Assembly (NCBI GenBank): GCA_029990175.1
Contig: JARKIP010000065.1
Location: forward strand, 25,522,501 to 25,586,500
Length of the DNA: 64,000 nt
DNA from: Petunia secreta
Taxonomy: Eukaryota; Streptophyta; Magnoliopsida; Solanales; Solanaceae
Reading direction: 5' to 3'
The notes under the pieces: model-generated
Databases searched by the model: none
Seen by the model: only the letters and a program-made list of their open reading frames with translations
What the model was told of the DNA's origin: nothing
Shown here: piece by piece, positions 1 through 10,251 of the stretch
Position numbering within the stretch: position 1 is the first letter of the stretch
Layout of the letters: every line of letters starts with the position of its first letter
Translations under genes and position numbers: made by a program

Positions 1-284
1 AAGAAACTTCACTGATCGTGAAAGAGGTCACTAGAGGATTAGAGCTAGTCCTAGGTTAGTAAAAAGGTAGTCTTGTAACCAAGTGAGTCTTTTATATAGT
101 AAAGTTGAAATCCTACTTGGAAGAGTAGGTTGGTGGTTTTTTTATCCCTAGTTAACGGGGTTTTTCAACGCTAACATCGAGTGTTCATTTACTTACAGTT
201 TTAATTCTGCATATAATAAAGTAAAGGAACACATTGAAGAAACTGGTCCTTAAAACAGTAAGTGCTGTGTCTTGGGAAATAACA
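1..284 (+). repeat. 5' LTR of copia element (right part only)
   Basis: Matches 3569-3848 almost base for base with scattered substitutions. It ends in CA at 284, and a tRNA-Met-like primer-binding site follows a few bases later. The left end lies outside the window. Confidence 0.85.
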
Positions 285-286
285 AT

Positions 287-299
287 CGGTATCAGAGCG
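287..299 (+). promoter_or_regulatory. Primer-binding site, initiator tRNA-Met type
   Basis: CGGTATCAGAGCG follows the 5' LTR after two bases. The core GGTATCAGAGC is complementary to the 3' end of plant initiator tRNA-Met, the usual primer of Ty1/copia elements. Confidence 0.75.
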
Positions 300-349
300 G
301 GTTATCCTTGAAAAGGCTAACACCTAGGATTAGAAAGAGTACATCACAA

Positions 350-3340
350 AAGAATGGTGAGGGTCAGTCTACTGTTACGGCACCTTTGTTCAATGGAAAA
401 TACTATTCATGGTGGAAGGAAAGGATGAGAGATCATCTTCAAGCCGAGGACTCTGAGCTGTGGTACATAGTTACTGAAGGTTCCATAATTCCAATGAAGA
501 AAGATGCTGATTAAAATGATGTTCCCAAAACCAGAAGAGAATGCAACGTTGAAGACTTAATGCAATGGGAAAAGAATGCCAAAGTAATGAAGTGGCTTAT
601 CTATGGACTTAGTCCTGATGAGTGTACTAGAATTAGAATACCACTACAAAGGAGATTTAGGATGCTCTACAGGTCGCTCATGAAGGGACAAGTCAGGTTA
701 AGAGACCTAGAGTTACACTTCTTTTTGCTGAATATGAAAGTTTTAAAATGAAAGAAGGAGAATCAATTTCTGAAATGTACACTAGGTTTAATGCTATTTC
801 ATCTGAACTTATCTCTTTGGGAAGGGTTTTAACTGTTGAGGATAGAGTGGAAAAAATCCTAACTAGAGTTCTTCCAGACTCTTGGGAGATTAAGGCTTGT
901 GCCATCATAGAAAGCAAGGATCTTACCACCTTATCCTTGGATGAGCTTATAGGAAATTTGAAGACTTATGAACTGAGGAAAAAGGTTAAGAACATAGGTG
1001 AACCAGTTAAAACTGAACCTAACAAGCTTTAACTGCTGCTGATATGCCTGTTGATGATAAGGAACTGGTCCTTATAGCTAAAAGTGTTCAAAGATACTTG
1101 AAAAAGAAAAAAAGAGGCAAGTGGATAGGGTAGGTCTTCTAACATGAAACATGCTGGAGAATGCTTCAAGTGTGGAAGCATGGAGCACTAAATCAGCAAA
1201 TGTCCAGTTATGGAAGGAGAATGGAGAATGAGATATGTTGAGGAAAGAAGAAAGGCTAGGGAACATGTCCGAAAGAAAAGTGGAAATCCCAAAGCAATGG
1301 TTGCTGGCTGACAAGATAGTGAAGATGAACAATCTGATGATGATCTGGATGATGATCTTGCTCTAATGGCTCTTAAAGACTCAGATAATGAAGAAGATGC
1401 TGAGGTATTTGTTTGTAAACTTAAAGTAGATGTGAAAAGCATGCCTAGAGAGATATTAGTCAAAGTATTTCATACTGTGCTAAATGAGTTTAAATCTCTA
1501 AGGGATGGTAAAGATCAACTACATGATAAAATTGAAAGTTTAGTAACAGAATATAAAAAGGCAGTAATTAAAAATGACTCTCTGAAAAGGAAAATTAGCA
1601 TGCTAGAGGAACATGTCCTCACACTTGAATCAAATGTCCAGGAACTGAAAAATGGAAAATTAAAGATTAAAATAGTTGAAAATGGTAAGGGTATTGCTAA
1701 TTCTCATCAGATTATTGCTGAAGAGAAATTAAAAGTCACAGTTGATGAACTGTGCAAGAAAGATGAAAAGATAAGATCTTTGGAAGAAGATTTAGTTAAA
1801 AAAATGGAGTTAGGAAAAACTGTAAAATGGAACAAGTCCTAAGAAGCACTAGAATGGTTACAGGAAAATCATAGTAGTAACAGGATGGGTATTGGATTCA
1901 TGAAATCTCTGTCATCACCCAAATGGGATCCAAAAAATAAGTATCTAACACTCCTTAAAAATTGGCTATGCACTCATTGTGGGAACACTGGTCACTTGAA
2001 AAGAAATTGCCAATCTCAGGAAATGGCTGCACAAAGGAACAGGTCCTATAAACCAGTTCAGAACTTTGTGGCAAAGAAAACTATTCACATAAAGAAATCA
2101 TTACCTTTATGGGCTAAGAGAGAGTTTGGGTTCTTAAAAGTAACCCCTGATTTTCTTTTGCAGGCTAGAGTGAAGGATAGGAACCACAAATGGTACATGG
2201 ACAGTGGTTTCTCAAGGGATATGACAGGACATAAGGAACTTTTCCTTTCACTCTCAGCCTTTCAAGGAGGAAGTGTTTCTTTCGGTAATGGTAAGAAAGA
2301 GGAAATTATTGGCATTGGAAAGGTAGGTAGGTCTGATTCACACAGTATAGACAATGTGTTTCTAGTGGATGGATTGAAACATTGCTTATTGAGTATATCT
2401 CAATTGTGTGATAAAGGTAGTAATGTTAATTTCTCATCTACTAGGTGCACTGTGACTAACCAAACTTCTGGAGAGATCATTTTGCAGGAAATAGATATGG
2501 AAATATCTACAAGGTAGATCTGTTGACACTATCTGATGGAATCATGAGTTGTCTAAGTGTTTAGTGCAAAATGATCCCCTTCTATGGCACAAAAGACTTG
2601 GCCATGCCAGTCTTTCATAATTGAACAAGCTTGTTTCCAAGGATTTGGTGATAGGTCTTCCTAACATCAAATTCAAGGATGAAAAGGTATGTGAAGCATG
2701 TGCCAGGGGGAAGCAAGTAAAATCCTCCTTCAAACCAAAGAAACAGGTAAGTACTACCAAACCTTCGGAACTGGTCCATATGGATCTTTGTGGACCAATG
2801 AGAACAATGAGCCGTGGAGGTAAGAAGTATGTTATGGTATTAGTTGATGATTATTCCAGATTTACATGGACTATATTTCTTGCATCTAAGGAAGAAGCTT
2901 TTAATGCATTTTCAATTTTTGCTAAGAAAGCTCAAAGGACCCTAGATAGTCACATTGTTGCCATTAGATCAGATCATGGAACTGAATTTGAAAATTATAT
3001 ATTTTTTAACTTTTTTTAAAAATGGCATTAATCACAATTTCTCCTCAGCTAGGACTGCATAACAAAATGGTGTAGTTGAAAGGAAAAATAGGACCCTAGA
3101 GGAAATGGCTAGGACTATGTTAATATCTGGTTATCTTCCACAACGGTTTTGGGCTGAGGCCATTAACACTGCATGCTATATAATCAATAAATGTATGACA
3201 AGGCCACTGATAGAAAAGACACCATATAAGTTACTTAAAGGAAGAAAACCAAATATTTCTCATCTTAGGGCTTTTGGTTGCAAATGTTTTACAATAGAAA
3301 GGATGCCTTGGAGTTCTAATGACTTAAGAGTTCTTGGATT
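350..3340 (+). pseudogene. Copia gag-protease-integrase polyprotein, broken
   Basis: Pieces in all three forward frames read in order. About 376-1030 is the gag UBN2-type region (FNGKYYSWWKERMRDHL, then ISEMYTRFNAISSELISLG). A first zinc knuckle starts near 1165 (CFKCGSMEH, then a stop). A helical, lysine/glutamate-rich stretch runs 1366-1842. A second knuckle (CTHCGNTGHLKRNC) lies near 1970. The protease motif WYMDSGFSRDMTG is near 2192; the usual cysteine after DSG is Phe. Pre-integrase and integrase follow (LWHKRLGHAS at 2580, VHMDLCGPM at 2775, VDDYSRFTW at 2845, then AEAINTACYIINK near 3150). The reading ends near 3300 with a frameshift. Several in-frame stops show it is dead. RT and RNase H are missing. 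Confidence 0.85.
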
Positions 3341-3341
3341 T

Positions 3342-3848
3342 TGAAAGCTATAAAAGCAGAAGTATTTCAGTTGTTGAAGGGTACACAAATACAGAGAGAA
3401 TCGAGTCATAGCATAGAAAATATCTTGATCTTATTTGTGTAATCATTAAACTACAGGGAATTGAGTAAAGAACCTGTTCCTTAGATTGATTCTTGTCAAA
3501 ATTCAGTCTTAGTTCATCTGTAGTAGGTACTATCGTGTTGTATCATCTTAATTCAAGTCGTGTACTTAAAGAAACTTCACTGATCGTGAAAGGGGTCACT
3601 ATAGGATTAGAGGTAGTCCTAGATTAGTAAGAAGGTTGTCTTGTAACCATGTGAGTGTTTTACATAGTGAAGTTGAAATCCTACTTGGAAGAGTAGGTCG
3701 TGGTTTTTTTATTCTTAGTTAACAGGATTTTTCCACGCTAACATCGAATGTTCATTTACTTACAATTTTATTTCCGCATATAATAAAGTAAAGGAACACA
3801 TTGAAAAACTGGTCCTTAAAACAGTAAACGGTGTCTTGGGAAATAACA
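3342..3848 (+). repeat. 3' LTR of copia element
   Basis: Bases 3569-3848 repeat 1-284. The left limit at 3342 (TGAAAGC) is tentative, because the matching left part of the 5' LTR is outside the window and the internal deletion ends close by. The right end is CA at 3848. A TATAAAAG string lies near 3350. Confidence 0.7.
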
Positions 3849-4950
3849 GATCGTGACAAAACAAATTATGCAAGAATGGGCATTGGATTACCATGCTTGT
3901 GAGAATGCTTGTCCGACTATCCTGGAGATAATGAAAGAAATGAAGTGGTAAAGGTTTATGAAAAGACCGAAGAGCAAGGCAAATATTACTGATGTTCAAG
4001 AATTATACGCTAACTGGGAGCACAAGAAGAGCAACATCATGTGGATTAGAGGGGTCGTGGTTGATATCTTAGCCGGGGCCATTAGTGGATATTACAGAGC
4101 TAATGAAGTGGCAATGAATGATTACAAGAAGATGTTAGAAAAGCCAGACTTCGAGGATGTTATTTGAGTACTGTGTGATTTACCAACTATTACTGATGAT
4201 AGCAATTCTTCAAAGCGTACATGGTTGCAAAACTCTAAGAGAAAATATGCAACTTTGCTAAAGAGGTTCATGTATATGGAGAGTAGATGTTGGCTAAACT
4301 GGCTGTCCAATAGAGTACTCCAAGCGGAACATCAAACATATGTCCTTCGGGAGAGAGTGATACTCATATATGCTTTGATGACTCAAGTAGGGGTGAACTT
4401 CGGTAAGATCATGTACGAGCAGATGGTGCGTACTCGGAAAGAGAGACTTTGAAGCTGTACTTTGTGAAAACTTTGACAGAACTAATGAGGAAGCACGAGG
4501 TCTATAAGGCTGATGATTTACTAGAAGCACCCAGTGAGCATTACATTACATTGGTCCATGACTCGATTGCTGCCAAGGATGACAGGAGATCTATGCATGA
4601 GCTCCTCCAGGCAGTGGAAGCTGAGTTAGCCAAATTGGGGCAGGAGCACGAGGCTCGTGATACGCTGATGATGAGCCGATTGACATAGTTCTTTTCTTCT
4701 ATTAAGAATAGCAAGGCGACCTATTCCATTAGTACTCATACGTAGGGAGAGACTGCCTTGAGATTTAGTGGATTTAAGTGCCACTGATGGCACTGGTGTT
4801 GAGCTGGATCTTGCTACTGATGCCATTTGTTTGGAGAGATCTTTGATCGACGCTGTGGACGCATCTGGCGTCATATTGGTAGATCCCTTTACTGCTTAGA
4901 CCGCGGATTCAGACCGGTCTGCAGCACCTCCAGACTCTATGATTTGGTAG
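3849..4950 (+). pseudogene. Decayed 'putative plant transposon protein' gene fragment
   Basis: One frame from 3855 to 4452 reads through stops at 3949 and 4165 and shifts frame near 4445 into 4449-4688. Recognisable blocks are VQELYANW (near 3990), a block ending in a Trp-rich stretch (SRCWLNWLSNRVL, near 4290), then ERVILIYALMTQVGVNFGKIM (near 4355), followed by a helical, acidic tail (KLGQEHEARD). This order matches the plant domain family called putative plant transposon protein (I believe Pfam PF20167), seen in repeat-rich plant genomes. The function of that family is unknown. The left part was interrupted by, or lies beyond, the copia element. At least two stops and one frameshift make it a pseudogene. 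Confidence 0.55.
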
Positions 4951-5585
4951 AGTTTTCTTAATACCCACGCTTGTTTATTATTTTTATTTTTGTGCAGTGG
5001 GGGCGCATGCACTATTTTAAGTATGCGGTGGGATATCATGCATTTTAATTATAATTTTACTGCTTTAATTTTTTATTTATTAGATTAGTGGCACAATCCT
5101 CAGATTTTCTTCAAGCCACGGTTCTTTCCCGAGGATGCCTTTTGTTTTGAACCAGGTGTTTCTAGAAAAAAATAAAATCATAAAATTTTTACAAAAATCT
5201 TAAAAAAAAAAAAAAGGAAATAGTGCTTGTTTAATACTATCATATTTAGTCCTTTACATACAAGTTGAACTTCCTTTAATATTTTTGTTGTGAGTTTTAT
5301 ATTGGATTGGTAGATGATCTTGCTAGTGAGTCTTTCGCTCAAGTTTCTGACTTTTCTTATTGACTGAATAGCATGACTTTATCTCGCTAGCTCTTGCTAG
5401 GAGTTGAATTGGCCCATTTTGAGTAGTTCATATGTCATGTGTGATGAAGTTTTCATACTGATTCTTGTGCTTGCATTATTAGTCTAGAACTTTCCCTAAT
5501 TATTTTTCGAGGTGAAATTCTAGGATGTACTTGGATTAAGAAATAATAGTAGGCCTTCTTTTGCTAGTTTTGATATTTTCCAGCC
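4951..5585. other. AT-rich spacer, no gene seen
   Basis: It contains T-rich and A-rich runs (a run of As near 5200) and scattered stops in all frames. It may be the 3' flank of the preceding decayed gene. I see no repeat structure or coding signature. Confidence 0.5.
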
Positions 5586-6130
5586 TATTCTCGATGATAT
5601 GACCCTAGTAAGGCGAATTTGCAAAAATATGACACCATAATGAATGGTTTGCCTTTTTGCCCACGCTAATAGATATTTTGCAAAAATGCCTCCGTTAAGG
5701 TTTAACGAAAAAAATCCGGACGGAAACACCCCTCTCAAGTTTTTAGGTTGGGGGCAAGACTTGCCTTTATATCTCTCTGCTATTCAACAATTATCCTTTC
5801 AAGCATTGGCAAACGGCAGTACTTGTCGTACTTGGTCGTAAGTCTTGGAAAATGCCAAGACTTGCCTTTGACCCCTCTCTATTTGCTAACACTTACCCAT
5901 AAAGTGTGTGCAAAAGGCAACACTTGCTGCACTTGGTCATTAGTCTTTGAAATTTTCAAAACTTGCCCCTTCCAGTCTTTCCATATATTCTCGCTGTATA
6001 ACTTGAGGTATTGACAAAACAGTACTTGTCTTTGAAGTTTTGGAAATTGCCAAGACTTACAAGATTTTTGCCTTGAAATCTTGGCTGCGGGCGAAAAAGG
6101 GTATTTTGCCAAAATATTTCTTAGCGCGGG
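5586..6130. mobile_element. Short non-autonomous element with inverted ends and palindromic motifs (candidate)
   Basis: Near 5669 the sequence reads ATATTTTGCAAAAATGCC, and near 6097-6118 an imperfect inverted copy appears (GGGTATTTTGCCAAAATAT). Between them are degenerate palindromic units built on AAGTCTTGG...CCAAGACTT (near 5850, 5940 and 6035). There is no coding sequence. Terminal inverted repeats with internal palindromes suggest a MITE-like or MULE-derived DNA element. The exact ends and target duplication are not settled. Confidence 0.4.
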
Positions 6131-6974
6131 TATTTCTGTCAGCCCCTTTGAGCCTTGAAATCTTGGCTGAGGGCTAGCGGTGAAATTTTTTGCGCTAGTA
6201 AGCCCCTTTGAGCCTGTAATATTTTTATTTGTAACCATATTACAAGCCGTAATCTATTTTTGTACTTTACACTGTTAACTCTATTTTTTCTATCTCCTTG
6301 AGCACTTATATGTGCAATAAGAAGTTGGAGTTACGGGTGGTGCAGTTTAAGTTGGTGACCATGAGAAGCAGAAGAATTGTTGAAAATTTTTTTTAAAAAA
6401 AAAACACAAAAAAATAAGTGGAAAAAAATTAAAAGAGAAAAATGATGTAAAGAAAAAAAAAAGAAAGTGAATAAATGAGGAGCAATTGGGAGTTGAATTG
6501 AAAGGAAAGCCATGGTTGGAAAGAAAGTGGTAATTGAGGTTTAAATAAGTTTTGTAAGTGCTTAGGGAGGTGTCAGTTGTTGACACCCAATTTTGACCCG
6601 ATATTTTCAAGACTAATGCTATTTTACAATTTTCAAAATAAAATAAGCTTTAACTTGTTATTTTAGTGCACTACAATATTGTATTACCTCACAAATCTTG
6701 AATTCCTTAGTATTTACTTAGAAACTATATTTTCTAACTTTTAGTAAACCTTTAGCCTTTAAACGTTTTAATTTGCAATTCTTTATATTTTCAATTTGCT
6801 TTATAGAATTTATGGCAGGCACAATATTTGTCAGAATTTATTTAACTAAGAAGCCTTTAAATTAATTGTGAAAAGTAATTAGAGTAAGCGGCTACTTTCG
6901 AAAGTGGGTTAGATTTATCACTTAGAACGCCTAAAATTTGATAAAATCATAGCTAATTTTGATGAGTAGATATT
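6131..6974. other. AT-rich spacer; possible truncated LTR from 6579
   Basis: 6131-6578 is low-complexity AT-rich DNA with A-rich runs near 6390-6470. At 6579 a TGTTGACACCCAATTTTGAC string begins. It looks like the start of a plant LTR, but no partner copy or end is visible and element A begins at 6975. No gene is seen. Confidence 0.3.
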
Positions 6975-7686
6975 TGATAAGACCAAATCCCCACAAGACC
7001 CTTCACACGGAGCCAAGCTAAGGAGATCCAAGGAGTACACCAACACTTGGTGACAAAGGGCCTAGAAGAAGGAAGCTATTGGAAGTCGTTCCGAGTGCTC
7101 AAAGCGCAAGGGGAGCAGCCCAGTGCACCAGGCGCTCCGCCTGAGGAAGCCTTGGCCGAGGCGCTCCGCCCCAACTCTGGGCGCCCCGCCTAGGCCACCC
7201 CACTGCCCAAAAGGCCAGGAGCTCCGCCCCAAACTTGGGCGCTTCGCCCGAATAGCTGAAGCACGTGAATTTGCTTAGTGTTATGTCCATTTTGACCCTA
7301 CGTGGTCTTTTATTCCTAAGCCTAACTGTGGGCATTTTAGACCTTTCAATAGGCGCCTAAAAAGACCTATAAATAGCTAGATAGCTAGTTTATTTTATTT
7401 TCTTATTTTGATGATTAAACAAACCTTTGTGTTGAGAGTTGAACTCTTCTATTGAATGAAAACCTTGATGGGACTTGTTCTTCCTCTAGTAGATCTAGAT
7501 GATTTCCAATCCCCCCCGACCATTCTACTTGCGTGCTCACGTTAGCTCGAGGGTAGTTGCCTAGCGTAGGTGCTCTTGACCTTCTCTCGGGGTGTAACAG
7601 AACGGGTTCTCCATTGCTACTTGAGATTTGTGATCGGGTTACGTCTCGTTCCTATCGTTTACTTATTCCGCATTTGATTCATATCA
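6975..7686 (+). repeat. 5' LTR of element A
   Basis: 712 bp, TGATAAGACC...ATATCA, aligned end to end with 21379-22071. A TATA box (CCTATAAATAGC) lies near 7367. The first 220 bp retain the reading frame of the polyprotein tail, including RPFTRSQAKE at about 6999. GC-rich GGCGCTCCGCC motifs lie at 7125-7250. Confidence 0.9.
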
Positions 7687-7687
7687 G

Positions 7688-7702
7688 TTTGGTATCAAAG
7701 CA
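7688..7702 (+). promoter_or_regulatory. Primer-binding site of element A
   Basis: TTTGGTATCAAAGC lies one base after the LTR. It resembles TGGTATCAGAGC, the tRNA-Met primer site, with one change (AAA for AGA). Confidence 0.7.
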
Positions 7703-8925
7703 AGGCTCGGGTTTCGTTTCTACGAACCCCCAGCCCTTGATTTTTCGTGCTTAGGTTAGTTTCTTTAAATTTCTTGTTGTTGAAGTTATTGAAAGAAGAA
7801 AATTACAAAAAAAAAATTGAAAAAAACTCAAAAATTCAAAAAATTGGTGTAACTTTTTGGTGTGTTCGATTCTTGAAATGGGTGTTATAGAATCTTAATC
7901 CTTGTTAAAAACCCAACGTTTGGGTACCAAAATTGTTTGAATTGGATTTGATTGAAAATTTGAAACCCCAATTATTGTTAAACCCTACCAAACCCTTGTT
8001 CTTGATGAATTTGATTGATTTTGGGTTGTGTGATTATGGGGTTTTGGAATTGATTATCGGGGATTGATCTCTATTTAAAATCGAACAAATTGAAACAAGA
8101 ATTGTGTGATTCGGAGTTCGGTAATATTGTTTTTGGAGAATCAAAACCCACCCTTGAACCTTGAAACCCATGTTGAAACCCCCAACTTGAAAACTTTGAA
8201 TCTCAATTGAACCTTGTTTGTTGGTTGTTTGGGTGTGAAATTGATTAGGGATTGAAGGTTGTATCAAGGAACAACTTTGGGTACCTTGAATTTGGCCAAA
8301 ACACCTTGGAATCGGCCTCAAAAGTGGATTGAAATTGAAGAACACGGAGTAGAAAAATCCAGGTGTTCTTCGTCCAGGCGCTCCGCCTAGGCTTTGGGCG
8401 CCCCGCCTGACTTGCTCTTGGTCCAGGTGCTCCGCCTCATCCCCAAGCGCCCCACCTGCCCAACCGCACTGCTCTTTTTTTTTTAGGCGCTCCGCCTGAT
8501 TCCCTAAAGGGTTGAATTTGGGTAGTTTTTTCTAGGTTTGCTTGTTTCTTTGTTGCCTAACTTCTTATTAGTGCCTATCTAAGTAATATTTCTACTTAAT
8601 TAGCACTAATCTTTCGTTGCTTTTAGGTGAATTCGTGCATTAGTTGGAGAGTAGAATTCCAAGAAGATTCGTAGATTCTTTTTGATTCAAATCCGCACTT
8701 TAAAGTGCCTAGCGTTCACTGAGTCCTATTAACTCCACTCACCCCGGAGTGTGCTTGACTCGTGAATAGTTTGGTTGAGTTGAGGAATTGTTACTCATCT
8801 ACGTGAAGCTTTGGAACTACAAGTCGAGTGAAATATCCACCACCACTAAACGAGAGAACCGAGTGAACTCAAGTGATGGAGTGAGAGAGGTTGTTTTGCT
8901 AACGTGTGTTACTTGTGTAGGTACA
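7703..8925 (+). other. Untranslated leader of element A
   Basis: No coding sequence. It is mostly AT-rich, with a GC-rich island at 8370-8500 that repeats the GGCGCYCCGCC motif of the LTR. It ends in TTGTGTAGGTACA right before the gag ATG, a possible 3' splice site. Confidence 0.6.
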
Positions 8926-10251
8926 ATGTCTACCGAAGGAGAAAATTTTGCTAAGAGTGCCCTTGCTACTATCCTTGCCAAATTGGATAGTATGAACTTG
9001 AGGATTGAAAGCCTTGAGAGGGTGAACTCAAGTGCTCTAGTTGAGCAGGTGACTTCCAATGTCCAATCGGAGAAAGGGACCCCGAGTGTCCAAGTTGAGA
9101 AAGGGACCCCGAGTGTCCAAGTTGAAGGCTCAAGTAGTCCGACCTTTACCCCGGAACAAGTTGTTGAGTTACTTCTTCATCAACAACGGGTAAAGGATGA
9201 TCGAGAGAGAATTGGTCAAGTGTTGGGCAATACCCAACGAGCGGGCATTCCTTGTATCTTAGAAAAACCCCCAAGAAACATTCCACTACCAAGACCCATC
9301 CGAAATGTGCAACCTCTTGAGCAAGCCGATGAAGCTCAAGAAGGGGGGGAAGCCGATTATGGTGATGATATGTATGGGTTTGATGATCACTTTCAACCAA
9401 GGCGAGGTATGAATTGGGGTCGAAATGTGGGTAGAGGTAGGGGCCGAGGTCGAGGGCCACCTATGGGGTATGTTGGAGGGAATGCGATGAGGGAATATGG
9501 TGTGAATGAAGATTACTATGGAGGCCAACCAGAGCCTTTCCGTGGGGGTCGTGCCAACACCAACCTCAATAGTGTGAAGCTTAATCTCCCAATCTTTAAA
9601 GGGAATTGTGATCCGGGAGCCTACATTGAATGGGTACTACTCATGGAAAGAATGTTTGACACAAATGATATGACCGATGACAAGAAAGGTACTTATGCTA
9701 TTTCTTCCTTTGAGTCCTATGCATCTACTTGGTGGGAATCCGTCAAGAGATCAAGGAGAAGAGCGGGAATCCCCGTGAACGTGGGTTGGAATGATTTGAA
9801 AGGTATCATGAATATCAAGTACATCACTCCTAGATATCGTCAAGAGCAACTCAAGAAACTTTATGATCTAAAGCAAGGTGTCAAGACGGTGCATGAATAT
9901 TATGATGAGTTTGAAAGAACTCGAATGGCCTTGGATATGGACACCGAACATGAGGAGCAAGCCGTGATCCGTTTCAAGAATGGCTTGAGCTATGGTATAG
10001 CTTCACAATTGAGATTGCATGCTTATCTTTCACTTCCAGAAGTCCTTGATGCCGCTATTCAAGCCGAGCAATGGCTTGTTAATGAAAAGTCCAACCGTTA
10101 CCAGGGTAACACTTCCACTTCCATGAACAAGCCAAAGGAATGGAAAAATCCTACTCCCAATGCAAGATTTCAAAATGCAAGTGGCACTAGTGGTGCAAGT
10201 GCTAGGAAAGATGTGAAGAAGCCGTATGAGAAGTACACACCAGTGTTGTAG
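8926..10251 (+). pseudogene. Element A gag, C-terminal break
   Basis: I take the ATG at 8926 (MSTEGENFAK) because it follows the leader motif shared with elements B and D; the frame is open further upstream. Gag forms the virus-like particle and binds element RNA. A coiled start is followed by a 9-residue repeat (EKGTPSVQV, near 9076-9130), an Arg/Gly-rich stretch (GRGRGRG, near 9435), then the retrotransposon gag domain from about 9570 to 10080 (VKLNLPIFKG, ASTWWE, EQAVIRFKNGL). A stop at 10249-10251 and a frame change separate it from the zinc knuckle (CHKCKGYGHFAKEC, near 10300), which in element B is in the same frame. Confidence 0.85.

Larger units (their letters stand above)
1..3848 (+). 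mobile_element. Ty1/copia LTR retrotransposon, internally deleted
   Basis: Bases 1-284 are repeated at 3569-3848, so the element is bounded by LTRs; the left LTR is cut by the window edge. A primer-binding site follows the left LTR. Coding order is gag, protease, integrase, as in Ty1/copia. The internal region jumps from the middle of integrase straight to the right LTR: no reverse transcriptase (YVDD) or RNase H is present. The long gag with two zinc knuckles and a helical middle suggests the SIRE/Maximus lineage, which is an inference. Many stops and frameshifts make it non-autonomous. Confidence 0.85.

Noticed and set aside
6579..6974. A complete LTR beginning TGTTGACACCC
   Set aside because: Only a start-like string is seen; no end, primer site or second copy exists in the window.
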